Of a DNA stretch of 64,000 nt, positions 19,904 to 30,087 are shown in pieces; the first letter of the stretch is position 1, and the number at the start of each line of letters is the position of its first letter. A program made the translations under genes and the position numbers. Source of the DNA: an uncultured Pelagibacteraceae bacterium (lineage in GTDB: Bacteria > Pseudomonadota > Alphaproteobacteria > Pelagibacterales > Pelagibacteraceae); contig CACICF010000008.1 of assembly GCA_902584995.1 (NCBI GenBank), positions 1 to 64,000 on the forward strand, written 5' to 3'. Below the pieces are notes generated by a model, which worked only from the letters and a program-made list of their open reading frames with translations, ran no database searches and was not told the DNA's origin.

Positions 19904-20731
19904 TTATCTCCATTTTGCAACTGGTGGGAGTGACATTAAAATAGCCTCTACATTACCATTAGTTTGCAAACCAAATTTTGTACCTCTATCATAAAGTAAG
20001 TTGAATTCAACGTATCGACCTCTTTTTTCAAATTGAGTCTCTTTTTGTTTTTTTGACCATTTCTTTTTATCCTTTTTTAATATTATCTCTCTAAATATAT
20101 TTTTAAAAGTTATTCCAACTTCTCTTACAAAGCTAAAATCTTTTTCCCAATTGTCTTTTTTATAATCAAAAAAAATACCTCCTATTCCTCTTGGCTCTTT
20201 TCTGTGAGGTAAGTAAAAATATTCATCACACCATTTTTTATATTTTTTGTAGTAATTTTTATTATGCTTATCACATGAAAACTTTAATTCTTTATGAAAC
20301 CATTTTTCTAAACTTTTATCTTTTAGGCAAGGAGTTACGTCCATCCCACCACCAAACCATCCATGTGAAGTATAAATATATCTTGTATTGAAATGCATTG
20401 CTGGAACATGAGGATTTTGCATATGCATCACTATTGATATGCCAGCTGCCCAAAATTTTGGATTTTTCTTTCCACCTGGAATTCTGTTTCTAAATTCTCT
20501 TGAAAATTTTCCATAAACTTCTGAAAAATTTACTCCAACTTTTTCGAAAATTTTTCCATTTTCTAATATTCTAAATTGACCTCCACCTTCATTTGATTTT
20601 TTTCCTCTTTCCCAATTTTTAATTTTGAAAATATTTTTTTTCCCCTCTAACTCCTCAATTTCTTTGCAAATAACTTCTTGTAAAGTTTTAAACCAATTTC
20701 TAGCTAGTTTTTTTTTAATTAATTCGTCCAT
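19904..20731 (-). CDS. hemF: oxygen-dependent coproporphyrinogen III oxidase
   Basis: MHFNTRYIYTSHGWFGGGMDVTPC, RKEPRGIGGIFFD, RGRYVEFNLLYDRGTKFGLQT. Confidence 0.97.
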   Translation of the reverse strand: MDELIKKKLARNWFKTLQEVICKEIEELEGKKNIFKIKNWERGKKSNEGGGQFRILENGKIFEKVGVNFSEVYGKFSREFRNRIPGGKKNPKFWAAGISIVMHMQNPHVPAMHFNTRYIYTSHGWFGGGMDVTPCLKDKSLEKWFHKELKFSCDKHNKNYYKKYKKWCDEYFYLPHRKEPRGIGGIFFDYKKDNWEKDFSFVREVGITFKNIFREIILKKDKKKWSKKQKETQFEKRGRYVEFNLLYDRGTKFGLQTNGNVEAILMSLPPVAKWR

Positions 20732-21243
20732 AAATAATTTGTCTGTCTTATATTTTCTGAAAGAATAATTGCAACTGATGAAGCTAAATTTAGTGACCTT
20801 TTTTTCTCAACCATAGGTATTTTTATTCTATATTTCATAATTTTATGAACTTTTTGAGGAACGCCAGAGCTTTCTCTTCCAAATAGAAGTGTATCTCCAT
20901 TCTTAAATTTAAAGTCTATGTATGACTTACTTGCTTTAGTAGTCATTAATATTACTCTATCCTCTTTCTTTGAGTTAAAAAATTCCTCAGAGTTTTTGTA
21001 AATTTTGATCATACTTTCATCTAAGTAATCCATCACTACTCTTTTAAAACGCTTATCGCTTAGTAAGAAGCCACAAGGTTCAATTATCTCCAATAATGCG
21101 CCTAAGCAAGAGCAAGTCCTAGCTACCGCTGCCGTGTTTTGGGGTATATCAGGCTCGTAAAGTGCTATTTTTGGCCTAGAATTATTTGATTTGTGTGTCA
21201 TTCTTGCTATGGAAAAAATATCTTTTTCTTCATATGAAATCAT
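20719..21243 (-). CDS. trmL: tRNA (cytidine(34)-2'-O)-methyltransferase
   Basis: SPOUT: IALYEPDIPQNTAAVARTCSCLGA, LLFGRESSGVP, RSLNLASSVAIIL. Confidence 0.93.
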   Translation of the reverse strand: MISYEEKDIFSIARMTHKSNNSRPKIALYEPDIPQNTAAVARTCSCLGALLEIIEPCGFLLSDKRFKRVVMDYLDESMIKIYKNSEEFFNSKKEDRVILMTTKASKSYIDFKFKNGDTLLFGRESSGVPQKVHKIMKYRIKIPMVEKKRSLNLASSVAIILSENIRQTNYLWTN

Positions 21244-21269
21244 ATATTAAGAAAAAATTAAAATAATAA

Positions 21270-21788
21270 ATGTCAGATTCAGATAAAAAGAAACCAAATA
21301 GAAGAGATTTTATATTAACAGCGACAACAGCTGCAGGGGCTGTTGGTGTCGGTGCAGCTGTTTGGCCATTAGTTGATCAAATGAACCCTGATGCATCGGT
21401 AAAAGCACTTGCAAGTACAGAAGTAGATATTAGCTCAGTTCAACCCGGTCAATCAATAACTGTTATATGGAGAGGTAAGCCTGTTTTTATTAAAAGAAGA
21501 ACACAAGATGAGATTAATAGTGCAAGAGCTGTGGATTTAAGTGAACTAAAGCATCCAGAGAAAGATGAAGACAGAGCGAAAAATCCTGAGTGGCTAGTAA
21601 TGCTTGGCGTATGCACTCACCTCGGATGTGTACCTTTAACTGATAAAGGTGATTACAATGCATGGTTTTGTCCGTGCCATGGTTCTCACTATGATACATC
21701 TGGTAGAATAAGAAAAGGTCCTGCCCCAACAAATATGGAAGTACCAAAATACGAATTTGTAAATAGTAACACTATAAAAATAGGATAA
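21270..21788 (+). CDS. petA: ubiquinol-cytochrome c reductase Rieske iron-sulfur subunit
   Basis: CTHLGCVPL...[16 protein letters not shown]; Tat-like N-terminus RRDFI. Confidence 0.97.
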   Translation: MSDSDKKKPNRRDFILTATTAAGAVGVGAAVWPLVDQMNPDASVKALASTEVDISSVQPGQSITVIWRGKPVFIKRRTQDEINSARAVDLSELKHPEKDEDRAKNPEWLVMLGVCTHLGCVPLTDKGDYNAWFCPCHGSHYDTSGRIRKGPAPTNMEVPKYEFVNSNTIKIG

Positions 21789-21795
21789 AAAATAA

Positions 21796-23064
21796 ATGAG
21801 CGATCACGAATACACACCTAAATCAAAAGTTGGAAAATGGTTTAATGATAGACTTCCACTATTAACTTTAGCAAATCATTTAACTGATTACCCAACTCCA
21901 AAAAATTTAAATTATTGGTGGACTTTTGGGGGAATTTTAACTTTTTGTTTAATAACCCAAATTATTACAGGAATTATTTTAGGTATGCATTATGTAGCTC
22001 ACGCTGATTTAGCATTTCAAAGTGTTGAACATATAATGAGAGACGTAAATTATGGTTGGTTAATAAGATATGTACATGCAAATGGTGCATCAATGTTTTT
22101 CCTAGCTGTTTATATTCATATTTTTAGATCTCTATATTATGGATCATATAAATCTCCTAGAGAGGTTATTTGGATAATCGGTATGTTGATTTATTTTTTA
22201 ATGATGGCCACTGCATTTATGGGGTACGTTCTTCCATGGGGACAAATGAGTTTTTGGGGTGCAACAGTGATAACAAACTTGTTTAGTGCTATTCCTTTGG
22301 TTGGAGATAGTATAACAACTTGGTTATGGGGAGGTTACTCAGTAGATAACCCAACACTAACAAGATTTTTCAGTCTGCATTATTTATTTCCATTTTTAAT
22401 TTTAGGATTAGTAATTCTTCATATTTGGGCACTTCATGTACCTGGAAATAATAATCCAATAGGTATAGATATTAAAAAACCATCAAAGGACACTGTCCCT
22501 TTTCATCCATACATTGTAATTAAGGACTTATTTGCACTTCTAATATTTTTAATAATATTTGCATTTTTTGTTTTCTTTTCACCAAATATATTAGGTCATG
22601 CAGATAATTACATAGAAGCAAATCCATTAGTTACCCCAGCTCATATTGTCCCTGAATGGTATCTATTACCTTTTTATGCAATATTAAGATCAGTGCCTGA
22701 TAAATTATTAGGAGTAATAGCAATGTTTGCAGCAATATTTGTGTTAGTTATTCTTCCTTGGCTAGATACTTCCAAAGTTAGATCAACAGTCTTTAGACCA
22801 ATATATAAACAGTTTTACTGGTTCTTAGTCGCCGATGTTTTAATACTTGGATATGTCGGAGCAATGCCAGCAGAGGGTTTATATTTATTAATAGCAAGGG
22901 TTGCGACTGCTTACTATTTTGCACATTTTTTAATAATACTTCCATTTTTAGGGATGAAAGAAAAAACCACACCACTGCCACTTAGTATTACAGAGCCTGT
23001 ATTAGGAGGATCAGCTGACATGGCAATGGCCAGAAACAATACAGATTTTAAAGAGAAATTGTGA
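21796..23064 (+). CDS. petB: cytochrome b
   Basis: [61 protein letters not shown]. Confidence 0.97.
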   Translation: MSDHEYTPKSKVGKWFNDRLPLLTLANHLTDYPTPKNLNYWWTFGGILTFCLITQIITGIILGMHYVAHADLAFQSVEHIMRDVNYGWLIRYVHANGASMFFLAVYIHIFRSLYYGSYKSPREVIWIIGMLIYFLMMATAFMGYVLPWGQMSFWGATVITNLFSAIPLVGDSITTWLWGGYSVDNPTLTRFFSLHYLFPFLILGLVILHIWALHVPGNNNPIGIDIKKPSKDTVPFHPYIVIKDLFALLIFLIIFAFFVFFSPNILGHADNYIEANPLVTPAHIVPEWYLLPFYAILRSVPDKLLGVIAMFAAIFVLVILPWLDTSKVRSTVFRPIYKQFYWFLVADVLILGYVGAMPAEGLYLLIARVATAYYFAHFLIILPFLGMKEKTTPLPLSITEPVLGGSADMAMARNNTDFKEKL

Positions 23065-23846
23065 AAAACTTTTTAAAATTATTAGCCTTTTTTACTCTAT
23101 TTTCAACCTTAACATTTTCGAAGGTAAGTGCTGCCGGTGAGAGTCAAGAATTATTGAAAGTTGATTGGAGTTTTAAAAGTTTTTTTGGTAAATTTGACAG
23201 AGCTTCGTTACAAAGAGGGTATCAGGTTTATTCAGAGGTGTGTGCTTCTTGTCATTCTTTAAAGCATCTAAGTTATAGAAATCTTGCAGAAAAAGGTGGT
23301 CCAGAATTTACTGAGCTTGAGGCTAAAGCAATTGCATCAAACTTCGAAGTAACCGATGGCCCAAATAGCGATGGAGAAATGTTTGAAAGACCTGCAAAAT
23401 TGTCTGATAAATTTGTTATGCCTTATGCTAACGTTCAGGAGGCGATAGCAGCTAATGGTGGTGCATATCCCCCAGATATGTCAGTTTTAGTTAAAGCTAG
23501 AGGTGGTGGAGCAAATTATATTTACTCTGTTTTAATGGGGTATGAAGATCCTCCAGCAGGCATGGAACTCGATGATGGTGTATACTACAACAAATATATG
23601 TATGGAAATAAAATAAAAATGGCTTCTCCTTTAGATGATGACATTGTGGAGTACTCAGATGGTACTAAAGCAACAATAGATCAAATGGCCAAAGATGTTA
23701 CAACCTTTTTGCAGTGGACAGCAGAACCACATTTAGAAACAAGACATAAAATGGGTTTTAGAGTTATAATTTATTTAACAGTTTTAACTATTCTAGTTTA
23801 CTTCAGTATGAAAAAAATCTGGTCACGTATTGAAACGAAAGTTTAA
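23061..23846 (+). CDS. petC: cytochrome c1
   Basis: Heme motif [17 protein letters not shown]-terminal TM anchor. Confidence 0.95.
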   Translation: MKNFLKLLAFFTLFSTLTFSKVSAAGESQELLKVDWSFKSFFGKFDRASLQRGYQVYSEVCASCHSLKHLSYRNLAEKGGPEFTELEAKAIASNFEVTDGPNSDGEMFERPAKLSDKFVMPYANVQEAIAANGGAYPPDMSVLVKARGGGANYIYSVLMGYEDPPAGMELDDGVYYNKYMYGNKIKMASPLDDDIVEYSDGTKATIDQMAKDVTTFLQWTAEPHLETRHKMGFRVIIYLTVLTILVYFSMKKIWSRIETKV

Positions 23847-24899
23847 AATATCTCCATCTTTAACAATATAGTCCTTACCTTCTAATCTCATTTTTCCAGC
23901 TTCTTTTGATTTTAACCAACCTTGATTTTTAGAAAAATCCTCATAAGAAATTGTTTCAGCTCTTATAAAACCTTTTTCAAAGTCAGAGTGAATTTCTCCA
24001 GCTGCATTTGGAGCTGTTGAATCTTTTGTAATAGTCCATGCTCTAGTTTCCTCTGGACCAGATGTAAAAAAGGTTTGCAATGATAAAAGTTGATAACCTT
24101 TTTTTATTAGCAAATTAAGGCCTGTCTCTGACATATTTATCATCTTCATATAATTTTCTTTCTCATTATCATCTTCAAGTTGGTTAATTTGATTTTCTAT
24201 ATCTGCAGAAATTATTAATGTATTTTTTTCACCAAATTTTTTAATAAAATCGCAAGTATACTTATTGCCAGATTTGATACTTTCCTCACCTACATTGCAT
24301 ACATATAGTTTTGGTTTAGTAGTTAGAAGTCCACTGTTTTTTAAAAGTTTTTCATCAAATTTACTTGTGATTGTCGCTAAATCACCATCTTCATCAATTA
24401 CTTTTTGAGCTGTTTCTAGAAGCTTCAGCTCATCATTATCTACATTTTTTTTATTTTTTTTATCAAGTCTTTTTTGAATAGACTCTAAATCTGCTAATTT
24501 CATTTCTGTTTCAATAATCTCTAGATCTCTTACTGGATCGACATTTGGATTAACATTTTGAATATCATCTGAATCAAAACATCTAATCATGTGAATAATT
24601 GCATCTACTTCTCTTATATGGGATAAAAATTTATTTCCTAATCCCTCACCTTTGGAAGCTCCTTTAACAAGGCCAGCTATATCAACGAATGAAATTGTGG
24701 TATTTATCTTTTTTTTTGATTCAGAAATAATCGCAAGTTCGTCAAGTCTCTTATCTGGTACCGATACAATTCCAATGTTTGGATCAATTGTACAAAAGGG
24801 GAAGTTTTCTGCTTGAGCTTTATTCGAATTAGTTAAAGCATTAAACAACGTAGATTTACCAACGTTAGGCAATCCAACGATTCCACATTTAAAACCCAT
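23823..24899 (-). CDS. ychF: redox-regulated ATPase/GTPase YchF
   Basis: GIVGLPNVGKSTLFNALT, NFPFCTIDPNIG, C-terminal TGS domain. Confidence 0.97.
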   Translation of the reverse strand: MGFKCGIVGLPNVGKSTLFNALTNSNKAQAENFPFCTIDPNIGIVSVPDKRLDELAIISESKKKINTTISFVDIAGLVKGASKGEGLGNKFLSHIREVDAIIHMIRCFDSDDIQNVNPNVDPVRDLEIIETEMKLADLESIQKRLDKKNKKNVDNDELKLLETAQKVIDEDGDLATITSKFDEKLLKNSGLLTTKPKLYVCNVGEESIKSGNKYTCDFIKKFGEKNTLIISADIENQINQLEDDNEKENYMKMINMSETGLNLLIKKGYQLLSLQTFFTSGPEETRAWTITKDSTAPNAAGEIHSDFEKGFIRAETISYEDFSKNQGWLKSKEAGKMRLEGKDYIVKDGDILNFRFNT

Positions 24900-25460
24900 T
24901 TAATTATTGTTAACTGTACTCGAAAATAAATCTAATTTTTTATCAATTAAAATAGCCAAAGACTCGATTATGTTATTAGTTATAGAATCCAGGTGAGCTT
25001 GTTCATCTTCATTAAAATCATTTAAAACATAATCAGAGATAGATATTTTATTTTCTGGCTTGCCTATGCCAATTCGCACTCTTGAATATTCTTTTCCAAT
25101 AAATTTATCAATTGATGCAATACCATTATGACCTGCGTTTGATCCACCAAATTTTGCCTTAATTTTTCCAAATTCAATATCTAAATCGTCGTGAAAAACG
25201 ATTACATCCTCTGCTTCTATTTTAAAGTATTCAAGTAGTTCTCGAATACAAATTCCAGAATTATTCATAAATGTAAGAGGTTTAATCGCATATATTTTTT
25301 TATCACCAATATTACCTGTGGTTAATAATCCTTTAAATTTTGGTTTTTGTTTTGATAAACCAAATTTTTGGTTAATTGCATCAACTACTTTGAAACCGAT
25401 ATTGTGACGGTTATTTTGACTATTTGGGGTCGGATTACCTAAACCAACAAGCAACAACAT
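24900..25460 (-). CDS. pth: peptidyl-tRNA hydrolase
   Basis: LLVGLGNPTPNSQNNRHNIGF, FHDDLDIEFGKIKAKFGGSNAGHNG. Confidence 0.97.
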   Translation of the reverse strand: MLLLVGLGNPTPNSQNNRHNIGFKVVDAINQKFGLSKQKPKFKGLLTTGNIGDKKIYAIKPLTFMNNSGICIRELLEYFKIEAEDVIVFHDDLDIEFGKIKAKFGGSNAGHNGIASIDKFIGKEYSRVRIGIGKPENKISISDYVLNDFNEDEQAHLDSITNNIIESLAILIDKKLDLFSSTVNNN

Positions 25461-25496
25461 ATCAAATTAAATTTTGAAAGAAACTTTCACTATTTT

Positions 25497-26213
25497 TTAT
25501 TTTTTCTCTGATGAAGATTTTTCCTCTTCCTTAGATTTATCGCCCTCTGACTTCTCGCCCTCCAAAGATGCTTTTTCTCCACTATCTGCAGATGCATCTA
25601 CTCCATCTTTAGCTTCACCATCTTCTGCTTCTGCTGGTTTCTCAGGCTCTTTAACTACCGTTGGTGCGGCAACCGTTGCAATTACGAAGTCTCTCCCTTG
25701 AATTGTAGGAGTAACATTTTCAGGTAAATTAATCGAAGAAATTTTTATACTTGTACCAATATCTAGTCCGTTTAAATCTACAACAAGTTCAGTAGGAATA
25801 TTTTCTGCAGGACATCTTAGTTCTACCTTACGTCTTACAATATTTAGAACTCCACCACGTTTAAGTCCTGGTGATAGCTCATTATTTACAAACTTTACAG
25901 GTATTTCTAAAATAATTTTTCCACCTTTCACAATTCTCATTAAGTCGAAATGAATAGGCTCATCAGTGACTGTGTCAAAAGCAATATTTCTTGTTAAAAC
26001 TTTTTGTTCTTTCCCATCTAAATTAATTGAAATAACATTAGATAGAAAATTTTCTTTATTTATTAAATTCTTTAGCTCTTTAGTTGAAATTGAAATTTTT
26101 TCATTTGGCTGTTCTCCGCCATAGACTATACCTGGAACATTTCCTGTGTTTCTCAGTTCGTTCACTTGGCCTTTAGTTTTAGTTTCTCTAATTGTTGCTT
26201 GTATTATGCTCAT
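25497..26213 (-). CDS. rplY: 50S ribosomal protein L25/Ctc with charged low-complexity tail
   Basis: VPGIVYGG, PIHFDLMRI, TL5/Ctc domain; E/K/S-rich tail. Confidence 0.95.
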   Translation of the reverse strand: MSIIQATIRETKTKGQVNELRNTGNVPGIVYGGEQPNEKISISTKELKNLINKENFLSNVISINLDGKEQKVLTRNIAFDTVTDEPIHFDLMRIVKGGKIILEIPVKFVNNELSPGLKRGGVLNIVRRKVELRCPAENIPTELVVDLNGLDIGTSIKISSINLPENVTPTIQGRDFVIATVAAPTVVKEPEKPAEAEDGEAKDGVDASADSGEKASLEGEKSEGDKSKEEEKSSSEKK

Positions 26214-26255
26214 AAATTGCAGGTTTTATACCGCAGTTTGGTAATTTTACAAGAT

Positions 26256-27188
26256 TTATTTAAATAGATCTGAGACAGATGTTGAATTAGAAATCCTTTT
26301 AATAGCCTCAGCTAGTAAAATTGATATTGATAATACTTCAATATTTCTTACTTTTTTTAGTTTGTCTGAACTATCTATACTATCTGTAACAACTAAGTTT
26401 TTAATTTTTGAATTTTTTATCTTTTTTACAGCATCACCACTAAAAACTCCATGAGTGGCATATACATGAACTTCTTTTGCACCTCTTTTTATTAAAGCAC
26501 CCGCTGCATTAACAATTGTTCCTCCGGAATCAATTATATCATCAGTTAAAATACAAATTTTGTTTTTAACATTTCCAATAACATTCATAACTTGCGATTT
26601 TCCAGGACTAGGTCTTCTTTTGTCTACAATTGCTAATCCAACATCTAATTTTTTTCCTAAAGCTCTTGCTCTTTCAACTCCTCCAACATCAGGTGCAACA
26701 CATATAATATTTTTGCTTTTTATTTTTCTTTTAATGTGCTTTGCAAAGATTGGTGTAGCAAAAAGGTTATCAACTGGAATATCAAAAAAACCTTGAATTT
26801 GACCAGCATGCAAATCTACTGTTACCACTCTGTCAGCTCCTGCATTAGTTATTAAGTTTGATACTAATTTCGCAGATATAGATGTTCTTGGCACAACTTT
26901 ACGATCTTGTCTGGCATATCCAAAATATGGAATTACTGCAGTGATATTTTTTGCAGATGATCTTTTAAGTGCGTCTATGCAAAGAAGTAATTCCATCAGG
27001 TTATCATTTGCTGGCGATGACACAGATTGAATTATAAAAATACTATTTCCTCTTATATTTTCATTAATCTCAATATAGATCTCACCATCAGCAAATTTTC
27101 TAATACTAGTATTAACTAATTTATTTTTAAGATTTCTTGAAATTTTATAACTTAGATGTTTATTACTATTTCCAGTGAGAATCTTCAT
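26256..27188 (-). CDS. prs: ribose-phosphate pyrophosphokinase
   Basis: RKFADGEIYIEI, PYFGYARQDRK, DDIIDSGGTI. Confidence 0.97.
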   Translation of the reverse strand: MKILTGNSNKHLSYKISRNLKNKLVNTSIRKFADGEIYIEINENIRGNSIFIIQSVSSPANDNLMELLLCIDALKRSSAKNITAVIPYFGYARQDRKVVPRTSISAKLVSNLITNAGADRVVTVDLHAGQIQGFFDIPVDNLFATPIFAKHIKRKIKSKNIICVAPDVGGVERARALGKKLDVGLAIVDKRRPSPGKSQVMNVIGNVKNKICILTDDIIDSGGTIVNAAGALIKRGAKEVHVYATHGVFSGDAVKKIKNSKIKNLVVTDSIDSSDKLKKVRNIEVLSISILLAEAIKRISNSTSVSDLFK

Positions 27189-27202
27189 TTTTTGAGAACA
27201 TT

Positions 27203-27955
27203 TTATTTAATCATAATTACAGAAATATTTCTACCATAATCACTTAATTTATCTTTAATTGATCTCCTAGCACTAAAAAAGTTGTTACTTAATAAATATG
27301 TATCTTTTTTGATAATTTCAATGTTTTTAACCCCAAATTTACTAAGTTGTTCTTTAATATAATCATTTAAACTGAAATATATTTTATTTCTTTTGGTTTT
27401 AAAAAATTTTTTATTAGATCTTTCTTGTTTAACAAATTTATCTAAAAAATCATTTCTTACCTCATAGTTATCTTTTCCTATACAAGGTCCAATTACAACT
27501 ATTAAATCATTAAAATTACTTCCACTTGACTTGAATTTTCTTAATGTGGTAGACACTATTTTTTTGTACGCTCCCTTCCATCCCGCATGCAGCGCACTAA
27601 TTAAATTATTAACCGGGTCATAAATAAAAACAGGAGCACAATCAGCTGTTACAATTCCTAAAGCGATACCTTTTTTATTTGTTACTAATGAGTCACCTTT
27701 TAATTTTTTCTTTGGAATTTTACTTATTTTATAAACATTATTGCTATGAATTTGATCTAACAATACAAGACTATTTTTATTACAGCCAATTTTTTGGCAA
27801 ACTTTTTCTATATTTTTCTTAACATCTTTAATTTTATCATTAGATCCTAGACCACAATTTAAACCTTTATAAATACCTTTTGAGACACCTCCCAATCGAT
27901 TAAAAAAACCATGTCTTATCATCTTAAATTTAGAAAGTTTTTTTGATTTAAACAT
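27203..27955 (-). CDS. pgeF: laccase-domain purine nucleoside phosphorylase (YfiH/PgeF family)
   Basis: LDQIHSNNVYKI, VTADCAPVFIYDP, ALHAGWKGAYKKI, GPCIGKDNYEV. Confidence 0.93.
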   Translation of the reverse strand: MFKSKKLSKFKMIRHGFFNRLGGVSKGIYKGLNCGLGSNDKIKDVKKNIEKVCQKIGCNKNSLVLLDQIHSNNVYKISKIPKKKLKGDSLVTNKKGIALGIVTADCAPVFIYDPVNNLISALHAGWKGAYKKIVSTTLRKFKSSGSNFNDLIVVIGPCIGKDNYEVRNDFLDKFVKQERSNKKFFKTKRNKIYFSLNDYIKEQLSKFGVKNIEIIKKDTYLLSNNFFSARRSIKDKLSDYGRNISVIMIK

Positions 27956-29034
27956 TATTCAAAACCAAAAAAATTATTATTTTTATTTTTGTATCCAAAA
28001 ATTACCTTAAAGAGGTTACCCATTTGTTTTTCTTCGAGTAGTCGAGACAAGGTTTCTCTCATATAATTCTGCTCTTTATTAGTTCTTTTTTTCATTAAAA
28101 TCAGCGCTCTTTCAACTATACCCATTCTTTCTAGAAAAAACTTTTGAGTGACTACTTTTTTTACTTTAAGATTGTTTTTAAGGAAATACTCTTTTAATAA
28201 ATTGAAATTTACTAGTGAAGTTATATCTGCTTTACCAAGATTTTTTAACATTGTCTCAGCTGAAATTTTTTTATTGCCCATCACTGCCTGAATGGTATTT
28301 GAGTTACTGCTGTTCAAATATCCATAATCTATAAGTAAAATACCACCAGAAAGTTTATTGATTTTCTTTATTATTGGATTTAACTCTATTAATCCCTTTT
28401 TTGGAAATTCAATAAATTTAAGTTTTTTTAATGTCCTAAAAGTCTTTATTTGAGTCAAATCTTTTTTATTACTTCTTATAAACTTTTCATTAATACTAAT
28501 ATTGTCTTTCACTGAATAACATCTTTCAAATAACTCATTATTTATATTCGAAAACTGTTTAATTGGTATTGCATCAAAAAACTCGTTACCAAAAAAAATT
28601 ACTGGTCCCTTTTTTATTGAGTTAAAATTTTTGATCCATTTAATTCTTTCATTATCTATATTTTGCTTTTGTAATTTTTTTAAATATGAACTTTTCTCAT
28701 ATAAGTAAATTTTTATAGCTCTATTTAACTCTGGAAATTTTGTTAAGGTACTAATTATAACTTTAGTTAAACTTCCATCTCCCGGTCCAAGTTCTACAAA
28801 GTTAAATATTTTAGGTTTACCCATTTTTTCCCAGGCAGAAATCAACCATATGCCTATAATTTCTGAGAATAGATTTGAAATAGTAGGTGATGTTATAAAA
28901 TCTCCATTTCTGCCAAATGGATCTTTGCTAGAATAATAACCTATCTTAGGTTCGTATAGAATTTTCTCAAAAAAATCATCAATAGGTAAAGGTTTTTTTG
29001 ATGTTATTTTAAATTTTTTGAGATTTAATTTCAT
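27955..29034 (-). CDS. SAM-dependent methyltransferase, MidA/NDUFAF7 (DUF185) family
   Basis: EPKIGYYSSKDPFGRNGDFITSPTISNLFSEIIGIW, VELGPGDGSL, FGNEFFDAIPI. Confidence 0.93.
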   Translation of the reverse strand: MKLNLKKFKITSKKPLPIDDFFEKILYEPKIGYYSSKDPFGRNGDFITSPTISNLFSEIIGIWLISAWEKMGKPKIFNFVELGPGDGSLTKVIISTLTKFPELNRAIKIYLYEKSSYLKKLQKQNIDNERIKWIKNFNSIKKGPVIFFGNEFFDAIPIKQFSNINNELFERCYSVKDNISINEKFIRSNKKDLTQIKTFRTLKKLKFIEFPKKGLIELNPIIKKINKLSGGILLIDYGYLNSSNSNTIQAVMGNKKISAETMLKNLGKADITSLVNFNLLKEYFLKNNLKVKKVVTQKFFLERMGIVERALILMKKRTNKEQNYMRETLSRLLEEKQMGNLFKVIFGYKNKNNNFFGFE

Positions 29035-29794
29035 TATTTCTTTTAAAATAGATTAAAAACCCAATTAAAATCATTATGGCACTTAAAAGCATTCCCATAC
29101 TGACATGTCCAAATAAATATCCAATTTGTATATCTGGCTCTCTAAAAATTTCAGATGTAATTCTAAAACATCCATAAAGTATTAAGAACATGAATGAGCA
29201 AGTTCCAATTTTATAATTTTTATTAAAAAAAATGAAATTCATTAAAATAAATAAAATAATGCCTTCTAAAAATGCTTCATATAATTGAGAAGGGTGTCTT
29301 AATTTATCATCATAGTTTGGAAAAAAAACTCCCCAATCAGAATTTGTAACTTTTCCAACTAATTCTCCATTTATAAAATTTGAAATCCTACCAAATAAAA
29401 TGCCTATTGGTGCTGCAATAGATACTAAATCTAAAAAAATAAAAATATCTTTCTTATTCTTTTTTGAAAATAAATAACTAGCAATAATTATACCAATTAA
29501 CCCACCATGAAATGACATGCCACCGTTCCATATCATAAAAATTTCAATTGGATTATTCAGAAAATAAGAAAAATTATAAAAAATTACATACCCCAGCCTT
29601 CCTCCAATGACAATTCCTATTATCAAATATGAAATATAATCTTCAAATAATTTTTGAATTATATCATCTTTAATTAGAATTTTTTTACAATATAACCAAC
29701 CAAAAATAATCCCAAAAATGTATGCTAGTGAATACCACCTGACGCTTAAAGATAATATTTCAAAAGCTACTGGGTCAAAATTATTAGTAAACAT
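29009..29794 (-). CDS. lgt: prolipoprotein diacylglyceryl transferase
   Basis: GGRLGYVIFYN, WNGGMSFHGGLIG, GRISNFINGELVG, RHPSQLYEAFLEG. Confidence 0.97.
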   Translation of the reverse strand: MFTNNFDPVAFEILSLSVRWYSLAYIFGIIFGWLYCKKILIKDDIIQKLFEDYISYLIIGIVIGGRLGYVIFYNFSYFLNNPIEIFMIWNGGMSFHGGLIGIIIASYLFSKKNKKDIFIFLDLVSIAAPIGILFGRISNFINGELVGKVTNSDWGVFFPNYDDKLRHPSQLYEAFLEGIILFILMNFIFFNKNYKIGTCSFMFLILYGCFRITSEIFREPDIQIGYLFGHVSMGMLLSAIMILIGFLIYFKRNNEIKSQKI

Positions 29795-29844
29795 TTGTAA
29801 AATTTATTATAAGCTATTAAATATAATTTTAGTAAATAATTATT

Positions 29845-30087
29845 ATGTCAAAATCAAGATTCGTATTCGATAAATTTGCAAAACTAATTGAACAAGGTCT
29901 GATTAATTACAAGGATGTATCTGATGAAGTAATCTCAATATTAAAATCTAAGAGAGATGAAATTGTGTTTAAGATGAAACTAGCGAGTAAAGAAGAAGTA
30001 GATGTTTTGAATAAGAGAATTAGTGTCCTAGAAAAAAAATTAGAAGAGAAGAAGATAAGAAAAAAGACTAGCAAGGTAAAGAAATAG
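29845..30087 (+). CDS. UbiK/BMFP-family accessory protein
   Basis: 80 aa; EEVDVLNKRISVLEKKLEE coiled coil typical of the BMFP family. Confidence 0.7.
   Translation: MSKSRFVFDKFAKLIEQGLINYKDVSDEVISILKSKRDEIVFKMKLASKEEVDVLNKRISVLEKKLEEKKIRKKTSKVKK

Noticed and set aside
25473-25500. Hairpin GAAAG-AAA-CTTTC followed by T-rich DNA near the rplY 3' end
   Set aside because: T-tract is on the plus strand while both genes are on the minus strand; stem is short and AT-rich, so not called as a terminator.
25474-25701. Serine-rich 75-aa plus-strand ORF
   Set aside because: Mirror of the low-complexity L25 tail.
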